Below, in pieces: positions 37,502 through 48,144 of a stretch of DNA of 64,000 bases (the first letter of the stretch is position 1; the number at the start of each line of letters is the position of its first letter). The stretch is from Nocardia sp. NBC_00565 (GTDB taxonomy: Bacteria > Actinomycetota > Actinomycetes > Mycobacteriales > Mycobacteriaceae), in NCBI RefSeq assembly GCF_036345915.1, contig NZ_CP107785.1:7254001-7318000 (forward strand). Reading direction: 5' to 3'. A program made the position numbers and the translations under genes. The notes under the pieces are model-generated. The model saw only the letters and a program-made list of their open reading frames with translations. It made no database searches and had not been told where the DNA came from.

Positions 37502-38740
37502 ATGGCGGAGGCGCTCCAGCGCAGGCTCGGGCTGACGGATTCGGTGCTCATCGGGCTCGGCTCGATGATCGGGGCGGGCATCTTCGCGGCGCTCGCCCCG
37601 GCGGCGGCCGCGGCGGGCAGTTGGCTGCTGCTCGCATTGGCGGTGGCCGCACTGCTCGCGTACTGCAACGCGACCTCCTCGGCACGGCTCGCGGCGCGTT
37701 ATCCGGTGTCGGGCGGGACGTACGTGTACGGGCGCGAGCGGCTCGGGGCGTTCTGGGGATATCTGGCCGGATGGGGATTCGTCGCGGGGAAGACGGCCTC
37801 GTGTGCGGCCATGGCGCTGACGGTCGGCAATTATGCCTGGCCCGAACAGTCCCGTGCGGTTGCCGTCGCGGCCGTTGTCGTGATCACCGCGATCAACTAC
37901 ACCGGCGTACAGAAGTCGGCGCTGGCCACCAGGCTCATCGTGGCGGCGGTGCTGGCCGTGCTCGCGCTGGTCGTGGCGGTGGGGTTGTTCGGAACGCATT
38001 CCGCGGCAACGACGCTGCCGGATCGGATCGGGGCGCGCGGAGTGCTGCAGGCGGCCGGATTGCTGTTCTTCGCATTCGCCGGATACGCCCGCATCGCCAC
38101 TCTCGGTGAGGAGGTGCGCGAACCCCGACGCACGATTCCGCGGGCCATCATGATCGCGCTCGGGCTGGCGTTGGCGGTCTACGCACTGGTGGCGGTGACC
38201 GCGCTGGAGGTGCTCGGGTCCGCGGGTCTGGCCCATGCGACCGATCCGCTGGCCATGGTCGTATCCGCCGCCGGGGCACCGGGTTCGGCTCCCGTCGTCC
38301 GGATCGGCGCGGTGCTCGCGGCCGCCGGATCGCTGCTGGCATTGATTCTCGGGGTTTCGCGCACGGCGCTGGCCATGGCGCGCGATCGCTATCTGCCGGG
38401 TGCGCTGGCCGCGGTGCATCCGCGCTTCGGTGTGCCGCATCGGGCGGAACTGGCGGTCGGCGCGGTGGTGGCGGTGGTCGCCGGCACCTTCGATCTGCGT
38501 GCGGCCATCGGCTTTTCGTCGTTCACGGTGCTGGTGTACTACCTGATCGCGAATGTCTCGGCGGCGACTTTGACGCTCGAGGAAGATCGACCGGCTCGCT
38601 GGGTCCCGATTGTCGGTGCGGCCGGGTGCGTGATCGTCGGGATATCGCTGCCCATCGGGTCGGTGCTCACCGGGCTCGCGGTGCTTGCCATCGGCGCGGT
38701 CTTCCACCTCCGACGGCTACGGCGCCGCCCTCGTCGTTGA
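37502..38740 (+). CDS. APC-family amino acid permease
   Basis: This 412-residue transporter has about 12 helices. The APC signature in helix 1 is LIGLGSMIGAGIFAALAP, whose unwound GSMIGAG binds the amino-acid backbone; YPVSGGTYVYGRERLG and the conserved loop FAFAGYARIATLGEEVREPRRTIPRA are also typical. It imports amino acids or polyamines by proton symport. ATG at 37502 chosen at the start of homology; a GTG at about 37484 is possible. No ribosome site is evident. Confidence 0.9.
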   Translation: MAEALQRRLGLTDSVLIGLGSMIGAGIFAALAPAAAAAGSWLLLALAVAALLAYCNATSSARLAARYPVSGGTYVYGRERLGAFWGYLAGWGFVAGKTASCAAMALTVGNYAWPEQSRAVAVAAVVVITAINYTGVQKSALATRLIVAAVLAVLALVVAVGLFGTHSAATTLPDRIGARGVLQAAGLLFFAFAGYARIATLGEEVREPRRTIPRAIMIALGLALAVYALVAVTALEVLGSAGLAHATDPLAMVVSAAGAPGSAPVVRIGAVLAAAGSLLALILGVSRTALAMARDRYLPGALAAVHPRFGVPHRAELAVGAVVAVVAGTFDLRAAIGFSSFTVLVYYLIANVSAATLTLEEDRPARWVPIVGAAGCVIVGISLPIGSVLTGLAVLAIGAVFHLRRLRRRPRR

Positions 38741-38914
38741 CCTGGCACGTCGCGGGTTGGCGGACTGACCCACCGACAGCGGATCCGGTCGGTCGCCGCG
38801 CCATCGCGCGTGTCGAAGGTTCCGGTTCCGGTGCGAGTCGGTCCGAACGCAATCGGTGGGTACCGCCCAGCCTGTTGAACGATCTCGCAGCGCATTGCGC
38901 GATAGCCTCATCGT

Positions 38915-40264
38915 ATGGGGCGCATCTACGGAGTGCTGGCCGCGGTCGCGGCCGTATCACTGGTGACAGGGAGCGTTTTCGCGGGGAACGCGCGCGCCGA
39001 GGCGGTCGACCAGGTGACGTGCGGGGTGTCGTCAGGGCGGGAGCCCGAGCGGGCGGCACCGGAGCAGGTGGGGTTGGATTCGGGGCTGCTCGCGCAGGCG
39101 TTGGCGTTCGCGAGCGAGCGTAATCGGTTGAATGTGCAGGTCTTCCGGGACAACTGCCTGGTCGGCGAGGGGCCGACCGATGAGCAGACCGGGAATGTCG
39201 CCTGGAATATCTGGAGTGCGACCAAGAGCGTTGTTTCGGTATTGGCCGGAATGGCTTGGGATCAGGGCAAACTGGATCTCGAGGCGCCGATCGCTCAATA
39301 TCTGCCGCCGGGGCTCGGTGACGAGCAGCATCGGTCGATCACCGTGGAGAATCTGCTCACCGAGACCTCCGGAATGAAGGTGGGCGTGCTCACCGAGGGT
39401 GTCACCGGGGTGATTCCGCTCGATCCGAACAGTGCCGTGCAGGCGCTCGGGGTGCCATTGGACAACCCGCCGGGCGCGGTCTTCAGCTACAGCCAGCGCA
39501 ATGTCGATCTGCTCGCGTATGTCATCGAATTGGCCATCGGGGAACCGCTGCAGCAGTTCGCGCAGCGTGAGCTCTTCGATCCGCTCGGCATCGAGCGCGG
39601 CGATTACTACTGGGCTCGCGATCGCGCCGGACATACCTATGGGTACGCGCATCTGATGATTCCGCCGAACGATTTCGCCAAACTCGGTCTGCTGGTGAGC
39701 AATAACGGGCGGTGGGGCGCACAGCAAATCGTCTCCGCGACATATCTGCACAAGGCACGCCAGCCGTCGCCGGCGAATCACTGCTACGGCTATCTGTTCT
39801 GGCTCGGGCCCGGATGTGCGGAGACCCCCGACTTTCTGTCCGAGGACGTCTACTCGATGGCCGGACTCGGCATGCAGAACGTCTTCATCGTGCCGAGCCT
39901 GAATTTGACGGTGGTGTGGACCGGGGTCTTCGGAAATGTCAGCAGCCAGGGCGTTTCCGGAATCGTGCAGAACACCGCGGAGCTGCCGTGGGAGTTCTTC
40001 CGCCGTTTGTTCGCGGCGTTCGAGGACCATCCGGTGCCCGATCCCGGTCCGTATGTGGAGCCGCCGCTGCGCTTGGACCCGAGCCGATTCGTGGATACGA
40101 ATATCTTGCTCGCGGTATTCGGCATCGGCCTATCGGCATATCCGGGCTGCAATGTCTTCAGCTGTCTGAATTACCCATTGGCTCCGCCCTTCGCGGACAC
40201 CGCACCAGGCTGCGCCATTCTGGTCTGCCTCGGCCCGGACCCCCGCACACCCGGCATCCGCTGA
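38915..40264 (+). CDS. Secreted serine hydrolase of the beta-lactamase/class C PBP family
   Basis: The protein is 449 residues. A signal peptide (VLAAVAAVSLVTGSVFAGNARA) precedes a beta-lactamase-like domain with SxxK in WSATKSVVSV and a YSQ motif in FSYSQRNVDLL in place of YxN. These enzymes include esterases, D-amino acid amidases and carboxypeptidases. TAGCCT ends 6 nt before the ATG, fitting leaderless transcription. The C-terminal 60 residues contain Cys pairs (PGCNVFSCLN, PGCAILVCLG), unusual for the family and probably disulfide-bonded outside the cell. Confidence 0.88.
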   Translation: MGRIYGVLAAVAAVSLVTGSVFAGNARAEAVDQVTCGVSSGREPERAAPEQVGLDSGLLAQALAFASERNRLNVQVFRDNCLVGEGPTDEQTGNVAWNIWSATKSVVSVLAGMAWDQGKLDLEAPIAQYLPPGLGDEQHRSITVENLLTETSGMKVGVLTEGVTGVIPLDPNSAVQALGVPLDNPPGAVFSYSQRNVDLLAYVIELAIGEPLQQFAQRELFDPLGIERGDYYWARDRAGHTYGYAHLMIPPNDFAKLGLLVSNNGRWGAQQIVSATYLHKARQPSPANHCYGYLFWLGPGCAETPDFLSEDVYSMAGLGMQNVFIVPSLNLTVVWTGVFGNVSSQGVSGIVQNTAELPWEFFRRLFAAFEDHPVPDPGPYVEPPLRLDPSRFVDTNILLAVFGIGLSAYPGCNVFSCLNYPLAPPFADTAPGCAILVCLGPDPRTPGIR

Positions 40265-40419
40265 ATCGTGCCGCCTGCGCCGCACGGCGAATGTTGTTCA
40301 TGATCCGGTCTTTTCGGCGCATCGCGGCGATGCGGGTAGTGGTGCGCAGCGCCGGTGGTAGCAGCGTTGGGCCGCGGCGCGTTCGGAAGGTCCGGCCAGT
40401 AATGCGGTCTGTGCGGGAA

Positions 40420-41334
40420 CTAACCGAGATCGGTGACCCAGCCGTGCGATTCGTCGGTGCGGAGTGCGGCGGCGTGGCGTTTACGCAGGGTCTGGGAGAT
40501 CGGGCCGGGTCGGCCGTCGGCGACCAGGCGGCCGTCGACCTCGGTGACCGGGGACGTTCCGGATGAGGTGCCGGTGACGAAGACCTCGTCGGCGATGTAG
40601 AGCTCGGTCAGGTCGATGGTGCGTTCGACGAACGGGATGCCGTCTTCCGCCGCGAGAGTCAGGATCGTGCGGCGGTTGATGCCGTCGAGGATGTCACAGG
40701 ACACGTCCGGGGTGATCAGGGCGCCATTGCGGACCAGGAAGATATTGGCGGCGCTGAGTTCACAGACGTGGCCGTTGCCGTCGAGGAAGACGCAGTCGTC
40801 GTAGCCGCTGTCGATGGCATCCTGCTTGGCCAGCACCGAATTCACATATGCGCCATTGACCTTCGCCCGCGAGGGAATCGCGTTATCCGGAATGCGACGC
40901 CACGGACTGGATTTCAGCCGCATTCCGTCCTGCGGCACGATCGGCACGGCGTCGTAGACGAATATGCTGACCTGGATCGCACACCCACGAACTCGGGTGC
41001 CCGGAATCGATTCGACGACATGCACTGTGGCCCGGACGAATACGTCGGTAGTCGGCGCATTGGCCCCGATCAGCTCGACCACCGCCGCCCGGAATCGCGC
41101 GAAATCCCATTCGGCGGCGAACCGGTCGATACCGATGATCTTGCAGGACTCCTCGAGCCGTCGGAAGTGATCGTCCAAGCGAAACGCGGTGCGCGCCGAA
41201 CCATCCGCATGCACCGGGAACACCGTGTACACACTCAGGCCGTACAGCACCGCGGAGGATGCGACACTCACCGATGCCTGACCGGCAGCCACTATCCGAT
41301 CCCCGAAGTACACCTGTGCATAAGGTTGCGCCAT
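40420..41334 (-). CDS. Class IV PLP aminotransferase (branched-chain type)
   Basis: This 304-residue enzyme has the fold-type IV pattern: the catalytic Lys in SRAKVNGAYVNSVLAKQDA, then DCVFLDGNGHVCELSAANIF with the Glu that protonates PLP, and LDGINRRTILTLA. The closest annotated groups are branched-chain aminotransferases (IlvE) and D-amino acid or aminodeoxychorismate enzymes. Branched-chain use would fit leuA in the same window but is not proven. It is the only gene in its transcript. Confidence 0.87.
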   Translation of the reverse strand: MAQPYAQVYFGDRIVAAGQASVSVASSAVLYGLSVYTVFPVHADGSARTAFRLDDHFRRLEESCKIIGIDRFAAEWDFARFRAAVVELIGANAPTTDVFVRATVHVVESIPGTRVRGCAIQVSIFVYDAVPIVPQDGMRLKSSPWRRIPDNAIPSRAKVNGAYVNSVLAKQDAIDSGYDDCVFLDGNGHVCELSAANIFLVRNGALITPDVSCDILDGINRRTILTLAAEDGIPFVERTIDLTELYIADEVFVTGTSSGTSPVTEVDGRLVADGRPGPISQTLRKRHAAALRTDESHGWVTDLG

Positions 41335-41382
41335 CGGCGCAGGCTAGCAGCCGGGACTGTCGTGGGGCGAGCCTATTTCGGC

Positions 41383-41436
41383 GCTCGCGCGACCGGCGCA
41401 CCGCTCGCGCGACCGGCGCACCGGTCGCGCGACGGC
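41383..41436. repeat. 20-bp tandem repeat, 2.7 copies
   Basis: GCTCGCGCGACCGGCGCACC occurs at 41383-41402 and 41403-41422, with a partial third copy to 41436. It lies between the aminotransferase and SnoaL genes. A small slippage-type repeat. Confidence 0.85.
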
Positions 41437-41443
41437 TCGACGA

Positions 41444-41863
41444 TCAGCTTTCGGCGATGCGGGCGAACCGCGCCGTATCCATGTAATCGCGGAACAGCAC
41501 CACTTTCCCGTCCCGCACCCGAACGACATTGACCGAGGTGCGAACTCGCGCCCGCTCGGCACCGGGCACGGTCATATCCACCTCGTTCTCCACCAGCACC
41601 ACCTCGGGATCGGTGGTTTCGTACACCTCGGGATAGATCCCGTGCACCTCGATGCCCGATATTCCCGACCACCGCTGCGCGAGATGGGCCCGGATCTCGT
41701 CGCGACCGACCAGCCGCGTCGGCATGCCGGGAATCACGAACGGAATCTCGAACACCGCATCCGGAGCCAGCAGCGCGACAAATGCGTCGGCGTCGCGGGC
41801 AGGCAGCTCGTGGAACATTTGTTCGACCAGCTCACGAGGGGTTTTCACCGAACTCTCCACCAT
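41444..41863 (-). CDS. SnoaL-like (NTF2-fold) protein
   Basis: This 139-residue protein has the small alpha+beta NTF2/SnoaL fold: N-terminal helices LVEQMFHELPARDADAFVAL, then LLAPDAVFEIPF, and the strand set VVRVRDGKVVLFRDYMD. Members are cyclases, isomerases or binding proteins with no fixed chemistry. It is divergent from a TetR regulator 91 bp away, which probably controls it. Confidence 0.83.
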   Translation of the reverse strand: MVESSVKTPRELVEQMFHELPARDADAFVALLAPDAVFEIPFVIPGMPTRLVGRDEIRAHLAQRWSGISGIEVHGIYPEVYETTDPEVVLVENEVDMTVPGAERARVRTSVNVVRVRDGKVVLFRDYMDTARFARIAES

Positions 41864-41954
41864 GAAACACCTTCTTCAGTTAAGCGGAACGTAGACCCCG
41901 TTTATGATCCGGAACGATCGCCCCGCTTGTCAATGCCTCCAGTAAACTCAACCC

Positions 41955-42521
41955 GTGACCGATCGCGAGGAACCGCGCCCACTGCGCGCCGACGCACGCC
42001 GCAACCGCGACCGCGTCCTCGCCGCCGCTCAAGAGGCGTTCGCCGCCGAGGGGATCGGGGTACCGCTCGATGAAATAGCCCGCCGCGCGGGCGTCGGCGC
42101 GGGCACCGTCTACCGCCACTTCCCCACCAAGGAAGCCCTCTTCGAGGCCGCGATCGTCGACCGCGTCGAGCGCATGATCGCCAACGCCCGCGACCTCGCC
42201 ACCGCCGCCGACCCCGGTGCCGCCTTCTTCGTGTTCCTCGACAGCATGGTCGCCGAGGGGGGCGTCAAACGCGACCTGGCCGACGCCGTCGGCGGCCACG
42301 ACTCCCCCGGCTATCTCCGGCCGGTGCACGAACTGAATGCCGCTATCAGCGAATTACTCACCCGCGCACAACAATCCGGTGCGGTGCGCCCCGATATCGA
42401 CATCAACGACCTGATGCGCGTCATCAAGGGCACCTTCCTCGCCACGCGCGACACCGGCGCCACCGCCGAACAACGCAAGCGCACCTTCGCCATCGTCTTC
42501 GACGGTCTGCGTCCCCGCTAG
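41955..42521 (+). CDS. TetR-family regulator
   Basis: This 188-residue regulator has an N-terminal HTH (VPLDEIARRAGVGAGTVYRHFPTKEALFEA) and the C-terminal domain type with FLDSMVAEGGVKRDLADAV (TetR_C_33-like, often called SbtR-type). GTG start. The space to the divergent SnoaL gene holds two CGGAACG direct repeats and an AACG-N7-CGTT inverted repeat, candidate operator parts. Confidence 0.9.
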   Translation: MTDREEPRPLRADARRNRDRVLAAAQEAFAAEGIGVPLDEIARRAGVGAGTVYRHFPTKEALFEAAIVDRVERMIANARDLATAADPGAAFFVFLDSMVAEGGVKRDLADAVGGHDSPGYLRPVHELNAAISELLTRAQQSGAVRPDIDINDLMRVIKGTFLATRDTGATAEQRKRTFAIVFDGLRPR

Positions 42522-42661
42522 CAAATCGACATCGCTACCGCGCTACAGCAGGACTAGGCGGCACGAATGGTTGCGCGGCCACACCGGTTGTCGATGTTCA
42601 CAGTGAATGCGACGACGTAATGAATATGACCGTCGGGATAGCGCGGGCGCGGGAATGACAA

Positions 42662-42699
42662 ACGGGCCGTTCGGATCCGGCGCGGATCGAACGGCCCGT
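42662..42699 (-). terminator. Terminator after asd
   Basis: ACGGGCCGTTCG (42662-42673) pairs with CGAACGGCCCGT (42688-42699) and the stem continues through GATCC/GGATC with one bulged base. It lies 11 bp beyond the asd stop. Confidence 0.85.
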
Positions 42700-42709
42700 G
42701 AGGTTGGCG

Positions 42710-45012
<2,303 letters not shown>

Positions 45013-45096
45013 GACAGGGTCCTCCAAGATCGACAATCAGCTGCTAACAGCACCCCAGCGTACCGGCCGACGTCCAGCCGATTTGTTCCTACCTCC

Positions 45097-45222
45097 TCAG
45101 CCCGCGAGTACCGAAGGGGCGGTTCGTGAATCGAACTTGGCCGAAACCGATTCCAGCAACCAGTGGTGTTCGGTGTTCGGAAAGGCGGCGATCAGCCATT
45201 CGCCGTTGTGCCGAACGGCCGC
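45097..45222 (-). pseudogene. C-terminal fragment of a SgcJ/SnoaL-type protein
   Basis: The last 41 codons read AAVRHNGEWLIAAFPNTEHH and so on to a stop at 45097. RxxGEWLIAAFxNT is the hallmark end of the SgcJ/EcaC (NTF2-like) family. Upstream of 45222 the homology stops abruptly and the frame runs into other sequence. No start codon or ribosome site is available. Confidence 0.55.
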
Positions 45223-45335
45223 TGTCGGCCGACTACACCGAGGAGCAACTCGAGCTGATCCTCGAACTGTTCGAGCGCCTGCACGAGACCTCGCTGCGGG
45301 TGACCGCCCTGCTGCGCGACGGCGCGTCCGGTTGA
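45222..45335 (+). pseudogene. C-terminal fragment of a MarR-type regulator
   Basis: From 45222 the frame reads LSADYTEEQLELILELFERL HETSLRVTALL in two parts and ends at 45335. This is the usual last helix of MarR regulators. The winged-helix domain is missing, and the fragment begins exactly where the fragment on the other strand ends. Confidence 0.55.
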
Positions 45336-45366
45336 GCGATATCGCCACCGCCAGCACGATGGAGCC

Positions 45367-45780
45367 ATGCAGAGCAGCGTTTTCCAGGTGCACACCGGGC
45401 GCGGTGAAGTCGTGCACGACATCACCCCGCAATGCGCGGCGTTCGCGCGCGAGGCGGGCGACGACGGACTGCTGCACGTCTTCGTACCGCACGCCACGGC
45501 CGGGATCGCGATCATCGAACTCGGCGCGGGCAGCGATGACGACCTGCTCGCCGCACTGCGCGACCTGCTGCCCGCCGACGACCGGTGGCGGCACGCGCAC
45601 GGTTCACGCGGACACGGACGCTCGCATGTGATGCCCGCGCTGATCCCGCCCTATGCCACGATTCCGGTGATCGGCGGCGCGCTCACCCTTGGCACGTGGC
45701 AATCGATCGCACTGGTCGATCTGAATGTCGACAACCCGGATCGCCAAGTGCGCCTGTCATTTCTGCGCGACAGCATGTGA
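45367..45780 (+). CDS. YjbQ (UPF0047) family protein
   Basis: This 137-residue protein shows the family's conserved features: FVPHATAGIAIIELG with the metal His, HGSRGHGRSHVMPALIPP, and WQSIALVDLNVDNPDRQ. YjbQ proteins show weak thiamine-phosphate synthase activity in vitro; their cellular role is unknown. It starts 31 bp after the MarR fragment. Confidence 0.9.
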   Translation: MQSSVFQVHTGRGEVVHDITPQCAAFAREAGDDGLLHVFVPHATAGIAIIELGAGSDDDLLAALRDLLPADDRWRHAHGSRGHGRSHVMPALIPPYATIPVIGGALTLGTWQSIALVDLNVDNPDRQVRLSFLRDSM

Positions 45781-45810
45781 TCCTCGAACAGCCGGGCTCG
45801 AGATTGGGCC

Positions 45811-46386
45811 TCAGGTCCTGGTGAGCCAGGTGGCCTGAGCGCCGTTGGCGAATTCCGTGCGCTTGCTCGGCGTGAACAGCGTCGGGTTGAACTCGCCCGC
45901 GAAGGCCGGGGTTCCGGTTCCGGCCACCACCGGATAGCTCTTGATGACGAGTTCATCGATCTCGCCGAGCAGTTGCGCGGCCAGGTTGCCGCCGCCCGCC
46001 AGCCAGATGTCCATGCCGTCCTCCTGCTTCAGTCGGCGGACCAGACCGATCGGATCGCCGTCGACCAGTTCGACGGTCGGATCGTCGATGCGGCCGAGCG
46101 AGCTCGACACGACATATTGCCGCATATGGGCGTACGGGCTGGTCATACCGATGGCCAGGGCCGGGTCATAGGTGCCTCGGCCCATCACCAGGGTGTCGAA
46201 CTTCTGATTCGGCGCATCGACCGCCAGTCCGATATGCGGGCGCACATGGGTGGGCAGGGTCTCCGGATACTCCGTCCTCATCCAATCCCACATGTCTTCG
46301 CCGATCGGATAGAAGCTGATGTCATCGCCGGGGCCCGCGATGTAGCCGTCGAGGGACATGCCGACGAAGTAGACGAGTTTTCGCAT
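45811..46386 (-). CDS. RibD C-terminal/DHFR-like reductase
   Basis: This 191-residue protein has the dihydrofolate reductase fold typical of the YwjB/RibD-C family: MRKLVYFVGMSLDGYIAGPG at the start, TLVMGRGTYDPAL, and the NADPH-binding DIWLAGGGNLAAQLL. It is a probable NADPH-dependent reductase, substrate unknown. It is divergent from a TetR regulator with a clear inverted repeat between them. Confidence 0.88.
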   Translation of the reverse strand: MRKLVYFVGMSLDGYIAGPGDDISFYPIGEDMWDWMRTEYPETLPTHVRPHIGLAVDAPNQKFDTLVMGRGTYDPALAIGMTSPYAHMRQYVVSSSLGRIDDPTVELVDGDPIGLVRRLKQEDGMDIWLAGGGNLAAQLLGEIDELVIKSYPVVAGTGTPAFAGEFNPTLFTPSKRTEFANGAQATWLTRT

Positions 46387-46400
46387 ATCAATACCGCCCG

Positions 46401-46446
46401 ATTCGTTGTACTCTGATCGAAGTGGTCTGAAGGTAGTACTACGAAT
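46401..46446. promoter_or_regulatory. Inverted-repeat operator between the reductase and TetR genes
   Basis: ATTCGTTGTACT (46401-46412) and AGTACTACGAAT (46435-46446) are inverted copies matching at 11 of 12 positions, separated by 22 bp, in the divergent region. It is the probable target of the adjacent TetR regulator. Confidence 0.65.
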
Positions 46447-46459
46447 GGAGTGGTGTCAA

Positions 46460-47035
46460 GTGCGGACCAACCCGGAGCGACGGCAAGCGCTGCTCGACGC
46501 GGCAATCGAGGTGCTCGCCAAGGAGGGAGCGCGCGGTCTCACCTTCCGCGCGGTGGACAAGGAGGCCGCCGTGCCCGCAGGCACGGCGTCGAACTACTTC
46601 GCCAACCGTGACGACCTACTGACCCAGGCGGGCGGCCGGTTCTACGAGCGGCTACAGCCGAGCGCGGCGACCATGGCCGAACTCGCCACGGGTCCGAAGA
46701 CCCGCGCGCACATCATCGAGCTGCTGAAGGAGACGGTCGGTCGCATCGAGGCGTTCCGCACCGGATATCTGGCGATGCTCGAGTTGCGCCTGGAGGCGAC
46801 CCGGCGACCGGAATTGCGCGCGGTCATGACCAAGGCCGTGCGCGCGGACCTCGATTTCAATGTGCGCAACCACCTCCAGGCCGGGCTGCCCGGTGACGAG
46901 AACTCGGTGATCCTGCTGTATCTGGCGCTGAATTGGCTGATCGTGGACCGGCTCACACTGCCGGAGATTTTCACCGAGGCGCAGAGCCAAGAGTTGATCA
47001 GGGCCGCGGTCGACCGACTGGTCGGACAAGAGTGA
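46460..47035 (+). CDS. TetR-family regulator
   Basis: This 191-residue regulator has the HTH LTFRAVDKEAAVPAGTASNYFANRDDLLTQ and a C-terminal domain of the TetR_C_6/BetI-like type (LEATRRPELRAVMTKAVRADLD). The GTG at 46460 has GGAG upstream and starts just before homology; ATGs at 46445 and 46406 are alternatives, but 46406 lies in the operator. Likely controls itself and the divergent reductase. Confidence 0.9.
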   Translation: MRTNPERRQALLDAAIEVLAKEGARGLTFRAVDKEAAVPAGTASNYFANRDDLLTQAGGRFYERLQPSAATMAELATGPKTRAHIIELLKETVGRIEAFRTGYLAMLELRLEATRRPELRAVMTKAVRADLDFNVRNHLQAGLPGDENSVILLYLALNWLIVDRLTLPEIFTEAQSQELIRAAVDRLVGQE

Positions 47036-47095
47036 AATATCGTCGAATATCTCGATTCCTTGTGATGCGCGCCACTGCCATTCGATAATGGTGCG

Positions 47096-47284
47096 ATGAT
47101 GGCGAATGTTGGAGACCGGCTCCTCGTGCACGGGCACAGTGTGGGACAAGGTGATCGCCACGGCGAAATCGTCGAAGTCCGCGGACCGGAAGGCACGCCA
47201 CCCTACGTGGTGCGCTACGACGACGGGCACGAATCGCTCGTCTTCCCGGGCCCGGACGCGATCATCGAGCACCCGACGACCTGA
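47096..47284 (+). CDS. DUF1918 domain protein
   Basis: This 62-residue protein is a complete DUF1918 unit: VGDRLLVHGHSVGQGDRHGE then IVEVRGPEGTPPYVVRYDDG, a small beta-barrel common in actinobacteria. Function unknown. ATG at 47096 or 47099. It stands alone. Confidence 0.88.
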   Translation: MMANVGDRLLVHGHSVGQGDRHGEIVEVRGPEGTPPYVVRYDDGHESLVFPGPDAIIEHPTT

Positions 47285-47637
47285 GCCGCGCGGGCGCGAT
47301 CGTCCCGTGGTCCGAGATGGCCCGCTGCCTGCGGGCCCGCCGCTCGATGCGCAGCCGGGCCCGGGTCGGTAACTCGTGATATTTCGGCCCGATCGACCGG
47401 GCCCGCACTTCGCCCCGATCTCACCCAATGGCAAGTCCACTGGATCCGACGATATCGCCGCTCGATCGACCCCGAATCGGAACACGTTCTCGCAGTTCAT
47501 GATCGATCGTTATCGGTCGGTGATATGCGCTCGCGGTCATCCGATGTGGCTCCGAGCACTGAACCGCTCGGTTGACTTACGAATGTGTCGCTGGGCACAA
47601 TTTGCCGATGTAGTTGGGCGGGGGGCGGAGGTATGGA
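47285..47637. other. Intergenic region
   Basis: About 350 bp between DUF1918 and the SRPBCC gene. Short frames on both strands have no recognizable product. GGCGGAG at 47624-47630 is the ribosome site of the next gene. I see no other feature. Confidence 0.5.
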
Positions 47638-48096
47638 ATGCGTACGAAAACCGATATCCGCTTCGTCGTCGACGCCGATCCCGAGCAGGTAATGGATGCG
47701 CTGGCCGCGGTCGAGATGCTTCCGCAGTGGTCGACGTCCTACACCGACGCTCGGGTGGCGAGCCGCGATGACGAGCTACGCCCACGGCGGGTATTCGTCA
47801 AAACGGAGCTGATGGGCAGCTCGGATCTGCAGGTGCTGGAGTACGACTGGACCGATATCCGGTCCTCCTGGGAGGTCACCGACAGCACCCGCGGCGTCAA
47901 GGGGGGCTGTTGGTTCGAGGTCACCGGCGGCAATGATGGCACCGACGTCTGGTACCACCAGGACATCTACGTCCCGATCCCGATCCCGGGCATGCTGTTG
48001 CGCCGGACCATGCGGCGCTTGAACGAGACCATGGCGCAGAACTTCATCGAGTTCGCCGAAGGCTTCACCGAGAACGAGAACTATCAAGCCGTGTAG
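47638..48096 (+). CDS. SRPBCC (START-like) family protein
   Basis: This 152-residue protein has the polyketide cyclase/dehydrase fold: DIRFVVDADPEQVMDALAAV at the start, MLPQWSTSYTDARV, and a long C-terminal helix RRLNETMAQNFIEFAEGF. It is a hydrophobic ligand-binding or lipid-handling protein of unknown role, close to mycobacterial paralogs. ATG at 47638 follows GGCGGAG. Confidence 0.87.
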   Translation: MRTKTDIRFVVDADPEQVMDALAAVEMLPQWSTSYTDARVASRDDELRPRRVFVKTELMGSSDLQVLEYDWTDIRSSWEVTDSTRGVKGGCWFEVTGGNDGTDVWYHQDIYVPIPIPGMLLRRTMRRLNETMAQNFIEFAEGFTENENYQAV

Positions 48097-48144
48097 CTGG
48101 CACGGGCCGAATCCGGTACGCGCCTGTCGTATCCGGATGCGACT

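Noticed and set aside
37199-38707. 502-residue leftward Arg/His-rich frame
   Set aside because: Shadow of the APC permease; low-complexity composition typical of antisense.
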